Positions 60,589-64,000 of a stretch of 64,000 nt of DNA are shown here, piece by piece. The stretch's first letter is position 1, and the number at the start of each line of letters is the position of its first letter. Origin of the DNA: Amycolatopsis acidicola. GTDB lineage: Bacteria; Actinomycetota; Actinomycetes; Mycobacteriales; Pseudonocardiaceae. The DNA lies in NCBI RefSeq assembly GCF_007713735.2, contig NZ_VMNW02000001.1, positions 266,294 through 330,293 of the forward strand, in the 5' to 3' direction. The position numbers were made by a program, and so were the translations under genes. Below the pieces are notes generated by a model. It was not told the DNA's origin and made no database searches. It saw nothing but the letters and a program-made list of their open reading frames with translations.

Positions 60589-61172
60589 ACCGCGTCGCCG
60601 ACGCTGAGGGTGTTGAAGAACTTCAGCGACGACGAGCTGGACAGGTGCACGCAGCCGTGCGACGGGGTCGACAGGCTGCCCTGGTGGAAGGCGTCACCGG
60701 GGTAGAAGAACACCGAGTTCGGCATCTCCGCGTTGTCGAACTCCTTGCTGTAGTGCATTTTTTCCTTGTAGAGCACGTGGAACATGCCGGTCGGCGTCGC
60801 GTAGCCCTTGCGCCCGGTGGTGATCGAGACCGGGCCGTAGACTACCTTGCCGCCGCTGAGCAGCCAGGCCTTCTTCGCCGAGACGTCCACGCAGGCGCCG
60901 TCGGTGATGGAGCACGGGGTGCCGGAGCTGGCGGCGGGTTTCGTCGTCGTGGTGGTCGACTTCTTCGTGGTGGTCGTGGAGGGAGCCGGCTGAGTGGTCG
61001 TGGTGACGGGCGGTGCCGTCGTCGTGGTCGTCGGCGCGGCGATGCTCGAAACCGGGGTGTTCTCCGCTGCCAGCGGCGTCACCGGTGCGGCACTAGTGGC
61101 GGAGCCGCAACCCGTGAGAGCGGCGGCCGCGGCCACGGCGGCTAGCGCCGGCCAGATGTTCTTCACGCGCAC
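60573..61172 (-). CDS. L,D-transpeptidase lipoprotein
   Basis: A peptidoglycan cross-linking or protein-anchoring enzyme. 199 residues: signal peptide with lipobox LTGC (Cys22), a Thr-rich linker (about 48-82) and a YkuD catalytic domain ending with GSLSTPSHGCVHLSSSSSLKFF, where SHGC holds the nucleophilic Cys and its His. Start: GTG 61172 with GGAGGG 4 bases upstream. It overlaps the 3' end of the LuxR gene by 16 bp on the other strand. Its place beside iniBAC fits wall maintenance. Confidence 0.9.
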   Translation of the reverse strand: MRVKNIWPALAAVAAAAALTGCGSATSAAPVTPLAAENTPVSSIAAPTTTTTAPPVTTTTQPAPSTTTTKKSTTTTTKPAASSGTPCSITDGACVDVSAKKAWLLSGGKVVYGPVSITTGRKGYATPTGMFHVLYKEKMHYSKEFDNAEMPNSVFFYPGDAFHQGSLSTPSHGCVHLSSSSSLKFFNTLSVGDAVQIVP

Positions 61173-61337
61173 GGGGCCCTCCGGGGTCCGGTCTCGGTGT
61201 GTACGTCGTTCTAGACGTGGTTCGGGTGGGCGTGGTTGTGCTTGTCCTGGTCACGATCTTGTAGCGTCTCGGATAGTGATCGGCTGAACACGCTGCGGAG
61301 GCGGACGGCGGGGCACCGGTGATGATGAGATGGCGCC

Positions 61338-63482
61338 ATGCGATACATCATCATCGGTGCGGGCGCGATCGGCTCGTCGGTCGCGGCGGAGCTGCACCTC
61401 GCCGGGGTTTCCGTCGTGTTGATCGCCCGCGGCGAGCACGGTGCGGTGATCCGCGAACGCGGTTTGAGGTACGTCCGCCCCAGCGGTGAGCGAACGGTGC
61501 GGGTGCCGGTGGCCGCCGGGCCGTCCGAGGTCGAGCTGACGAGCGATGACGTGCTGGTCATCGCGACGAAGGGCCAGCACACCGAGGCCGTGCTGCAGGA
61601 GTGGTCGTGGCTGCCTGCGGGTGACGGGGTTGCCGCCGATCTGCCTGTGTTGTGCCTGCAGAACGGGTTGGACAACGAGCGTGCGGCGCTGCGCCGGTTC
61701 CGCACCGTGTTCGGTGTCGCGCTCTGGCATCCGGTCAGTTACGTGGACCCGGGCGAGGTGGTGGCGCGCGGCGCCGAGAAGCCGGGCCTGTGGTGGATCG
61801 GGAGGTACCCGAGCGGCGGGGATCCCGCGCTGCCCGCGATCGCCGGAGATTTTCGCAAGGCGGGTTTCGCGGTTCAGGAGGTGCCGGATGTGCAGCGGTG
61901 GAAGGCGGGCAAGCTGCTGAGCAATGTCGGTAATGCCGTGAATGCCTTGTACGGGAACGACGAGAGGGCCATCGCCGCCGTCCGCGCTGAGACCGAGCGT
62001 GTGTTCAAGGCGGCGGGCATCGACGCGGCTGATCTGGCGGCGGAGTCCGAAGTGGACATTTCGGTCGCGGCCCCGGTCGCTGTGCCTGGGCACACTGGGG
62101 CCGGAGGTTCCACGTGGCAGAGCCTGGCCCGCGCGACCGGCACCATCGAGGGCGATTACCTGAACGGGGAGATCGTGCTGCTGGGCCGGCTGCACGGGGT
62201 GGCGACGCCGGTCAACGAAGCTCTCCAACGTCGCCTCGCGATCGCCGCCGCGCGCGGTGAGGCGCCGGGGAGCGCGAACGTCGAGGAGTTGAAGTTGTCG
62301 GCTGCACCGGTCCTGATCACCGCGAACGAGTTGGCGCGGCAACTGGGGGCGCCCGAGCCGCCGGTGTTGCTGGATGTGCGGTGGGCGCTGGGCGATCCGG
62401 ATGGGCACAAGCATTACCTGGACGGGCACATCCCCGGCGCGGTCTTCGTCGACCTGGAGACGGAGCTCGCCGCGCCGCCCATCCCGACCGAAGGCAGGCA
62501 CCCGCTGCCGACGATCGAAGCCCTGCAAGCGGCGGCCCGCCGTTGGGGCGTGCGCGCGGGTTCGCGGGTCGTGGCCTACGACAACAGCGGAAACCTCGCG
62601 GCCGCCCGCGCGTGGTGGCTGCTGAAGTGGGCTGGCGTCGAGACGGTGCAGTTGCTCGACGGTGGCCTCGCCGCCTGGGACGGTCCGCTGGAAACGGGCT
62701 TCGGCAAGTCCCCCGAGCCGGGCGACGTGGTCCTCCGGCCGGGCAACATGCCGGTGATCGACATGGACGAGGCCGCCTCCTTCGACGGCACCCTGCTGGA
62801 CGCCCGCGCCCCGGAGCGCTACCGAGGCGAACAGGAACCCGTCGACCCACGCGCCGGCCACATCCCGGGAGCCATCAACGCGCCCACCGCGGAGAACCTG
62901 CGCCCGGACGGCCGTTTTCTCCCACCGACCGAACTCGCGGCCCGTTTCTCCGGGGCCTTTGGGGCCGGGGCTGGAGTTGGTGCCGTGGCTGGCCCGTCTG
63001 GAGCTGGACCACTCGGGGCGGTTGCGGATGGGGCAGCGGGCGCCGGGCAGACGGCTGCCGCCGGGCAGGCCGGCGTGGCTGGGCATTCGGACGAGCCTGC
63101 GCAGACCGCTGCGACTGGATCAGCCGTCGGGGCAACGAGCGCAGGGGCAACGAGCGCCGGCCAGGCGAGCGCAGGGGCAACGAGCGCAGGGGAGACGAGC
63201 GCCGGCCAGGCGAGCGCTGAAGGGCCGTCCGGCTCAGCGAAGGTCGCCGGGCAAGCGGACGTTGGCGATCCGTGCGCCTCGACAAAGGCCGTCGGGCAGG
63301 CGGCGACCGGTGCGTCGCCCGCCGCACCAAAGGTCGCCGTCTACTGCGGCTCAGGCGTGACCGCCGCCCACGAGATCGCCGCCTTGGCCGTCGCGGGCAT
63401 CGACGCTGCCTTGTACCCGGGCTCGTGGTCCCAGTGGTCGAATCATCCCGACCGCCCCGCCGCCACCGGACCCACCCCGTGA
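61338..63482 (+). CDS. Ketopantoate reductase-like / sulfurtransferase fusion
   Basis: A single 714-residue frame. Residues 1-318 resemble a ketopantoate reductase (PanE/ApbA): IGAGAIGSS (6-14), ATKGQHTEAV, LQNG (107-110), KLLSNVGNAVNAL (192-204). Residues 322-end resemble a tandem-rhodanese 3-mercaptopyruvate/thiosulfate sulfurtransferase: VLITANELARQL, VLLDVRWALGDPDGHKHYLDGHIPGAVFVDL, YDNSGNLAAARAWWLLKWAG (inactive first domain), LLDARAPERYRGEQEP and the active loop YCGSGVTA with Cys670. A 124-residue Ala/Gly/Ser/Thr insertion (541-664) splits the second rhodanese domain just before this loop. No stop or new start separates the halves. Start ATG 61338. Function of the fusion is unknown. Confidence 0.85.
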   Translation: MRYIIIGAGAIGSSVAAELHLAGVSVVLIARGEHGAVIRERGLRYVRPSGERTVRVPVAAGPSEVELTSDDVLVIATKGQHTEAVLQEWSWLPAGDGVAADLPVLCLQNGLDNERAALRRFRTVFGVALWHPVSYVDPGEVVARGAEKPGLWWIGRYPSGGDPALPAIAGDFRKAGFAVQEVPDVQRWKAGKLLSNVGNAVNALYGNDERAIAAVRAETERVFKAAGIDAADLAAESEVDISVAAPVAVPGHTGAGGSTWQSLARATGTIEGDYLNGEIVLLGRLHGVATPVNEALQRRLAIAAARGEAPGSANVEELKLSAAPVLITANELARQLGAPEPPVLLDVRWALGDPDGHKHYLDGHIPGAVFVDLETELAAPPIPTEGRHPLPTIEALQAAARRWGVRAGSRVVAYDNSGNLAAARAWWLLKWAGVETVQLLDGGLAAWDGPLETGFGKSPEPGDVVLRPGNMPVIDMDEAASFDGTLLDARAPERYRGEQEPVDPRAGHIPGAINAPTAENLRPDGRFLPPTELAARFSGAFGAGAGVGAVAGPSGAGPLGAVADGAAGAGQTAAAGQAGVAGHSDEPAQTAATGSAVGATSAGATSAGQASAGATSAGETSAGQASAEGPSGSAKVAGQADVGDPCASTKAVGQAATGASPAAPKVAVYCGSGVTAAHEIAALAVAGIDAALYPGSWSQWSNHPDRPAATGPTP

Positions 63483-63487
63483 ATCCC

Positions 63488-64000
63488 TCATACCCCGGCC
63501 GCGCGCTGAGATCCGGGCCGCACCACCATCCTGAGCAGCGCGTAGACGACCCCGGACACGACCAGACCCACGTAGTAGGCAAGGTCCGCACCGTGCGCCG
63601 CCGCCGCGACGGGGCCCGTGTACAGGCTGGTGTTCATGAAGGGCACCGCCGCATCACAGCCCACGACGAACGCCACCAGCGCCGGCCAGCCCCGCTGCGG
63701 CATCGCGACCTCGGAAACCACGTCGAACCGCCGCTTGTGCCGTGTCCGGGCCCACCAGTCGATCGTCACGACCCCGACGAACGGCGGCACCCAATACCCG
63801 ATCACCAGCAGGACGTCCTCGAACTTCGACGCCAGGTCCCCGCTGTGCATCCAGAGGATCAGCGCGAACGCGACCACCGTGACGACCACCGCCGAAACGG
63901 GACGCCGCAGTCGCACCCCCACGGTCTGCAAGGCCAACGAGCCGCTGTAGTCGTTCATCGCGTTCGAGGACACAGCCGTCAACGTGATCACCAGCAGCGC
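63488..64000 (-). CDS. NCS1 nucleobase:cation symporter, C-terminal part
   Basis: Continues past the right end of the window. The visible 170 residues include TAVSSNAMNDYSGSLALQTVGVRLRRP, the segment between late helices typical of purine/cytosine permeases of the NCS1 family, YWVPPFVGVVTIDWW and five or so hydrophobic helices. It ends 5 bp from the fusion gene, convergently. Substrate cannot be assigned from this end. Confidence 0.82.
   Translation of the reverse strand, partial: ALLVITLTAVSSNAMNDYSGSLALQTVGVRLRRPVSAVVVTVVAFALILWMHSGDLASKFEDVLLVIGYWVPPFVGVVTIDWWARTRHKRRFDVVSEVAMPQRGWPALVAFVVGCDAAVPFMNTSLYTGPVAAAAHGADLAYYVGLVVSGVVYALLRMVVRPGSQRAAGV

Overview
The window is about 70% G+C, with dense short-gap operons, many GTG and TTG starts and clear actinobacterial families: galactofuranosyltransferases, the bacterial proteasome activator Bpa, ESX/type VII secretion, iniBAC, L,D-transpeptidase and AfsR-like regulators. 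This points to a mycolata-type actinobacterium with an arabinogalactan wall. Pseudonocardiaceae (Amycolatopsis-like) is my best inference; no species can be read from the sequence.

Layout. 0-8 kb: the end of a GtrA-family gene, glfT2, then a satellite type VII module (small helical protein, three DUF3558-like lipoproteins in a decayed tandem array, a PPE/WXG-like protein and an EspG-like chaperone). The array carries a 366-bp perfect direct repeat. 8-21 kb: wall-polysaccharide block with glfT1-wzt-wzm on the minus strand, then a second glfT2-like gene, a neuA-HAD fusion, a neuB homologue, a protein with sialyltransferase (GT29-like) motifs, a coiled-coil protein and a GT-C-like membrane protein. 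Bpa, a class V aminotransferase-like protein and a quinone oxidoreductase follow, in an order that from memory resembles M. tuberculosis Rv3777-Rv3783. 21-27.5 kb: a YpfJ-type metallopeptidase, MarR, tRNA-Ser(TGA), pxpBC with a divergent FCD-GntR regulator and operator, and a group 2 sigma factor. 27.6-40 kb: ESX core (eccE, eccC, eccD, eccB), an inverted pair of 21-nt tandem arrays, an EccA/CbbX-like AAA protein with a beta-helix N-terminus, and an SseB-like protein. 40-47 kb: two large AfsR/SARP-type STAND regulators with a three-heptamer SARP-type site between them, a repeat-rich intergenic region and a 38-bp palindrome before a small gene. 47.5-52 kb: an unknown membrane protein, an FCD-GntR regulator with its inverted repeat, a 52-aa membrane peptide, an HExxH protein resembling aKG-HExxH peptide hydroxylases and a 66-aa candidate substrate. 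52-61 kb: iniC-iniA-iniB, an Hsp70-like ATPase domain, an IniR/MalT-like regulator and an L,D-transpeptidase lipoprotein. 61-64 kb: a ketopantoate reductase/sulfurtransferase fusion and the end of an NCS1 permease.

How the genes fit together: most serve the envelope. GlfT1/GlfT2 and Wzm/Wzt make and export galactan. The nonulosonate genes suggest a sialic-acid-like decoration added by the same locus. The ESX core exports helical and PPE-like substrates, chaperoned by EspG. IniBAC/IniR and the L,D-transpeptidase are cell-wall stress and remodelling functions. The least explained parts are the GT29-like nonulosonate cluster, the lipoprotein cassette array, the HExxH/small-peptide pair and the operator sequence shared between 24.3 and 47.1 kb.
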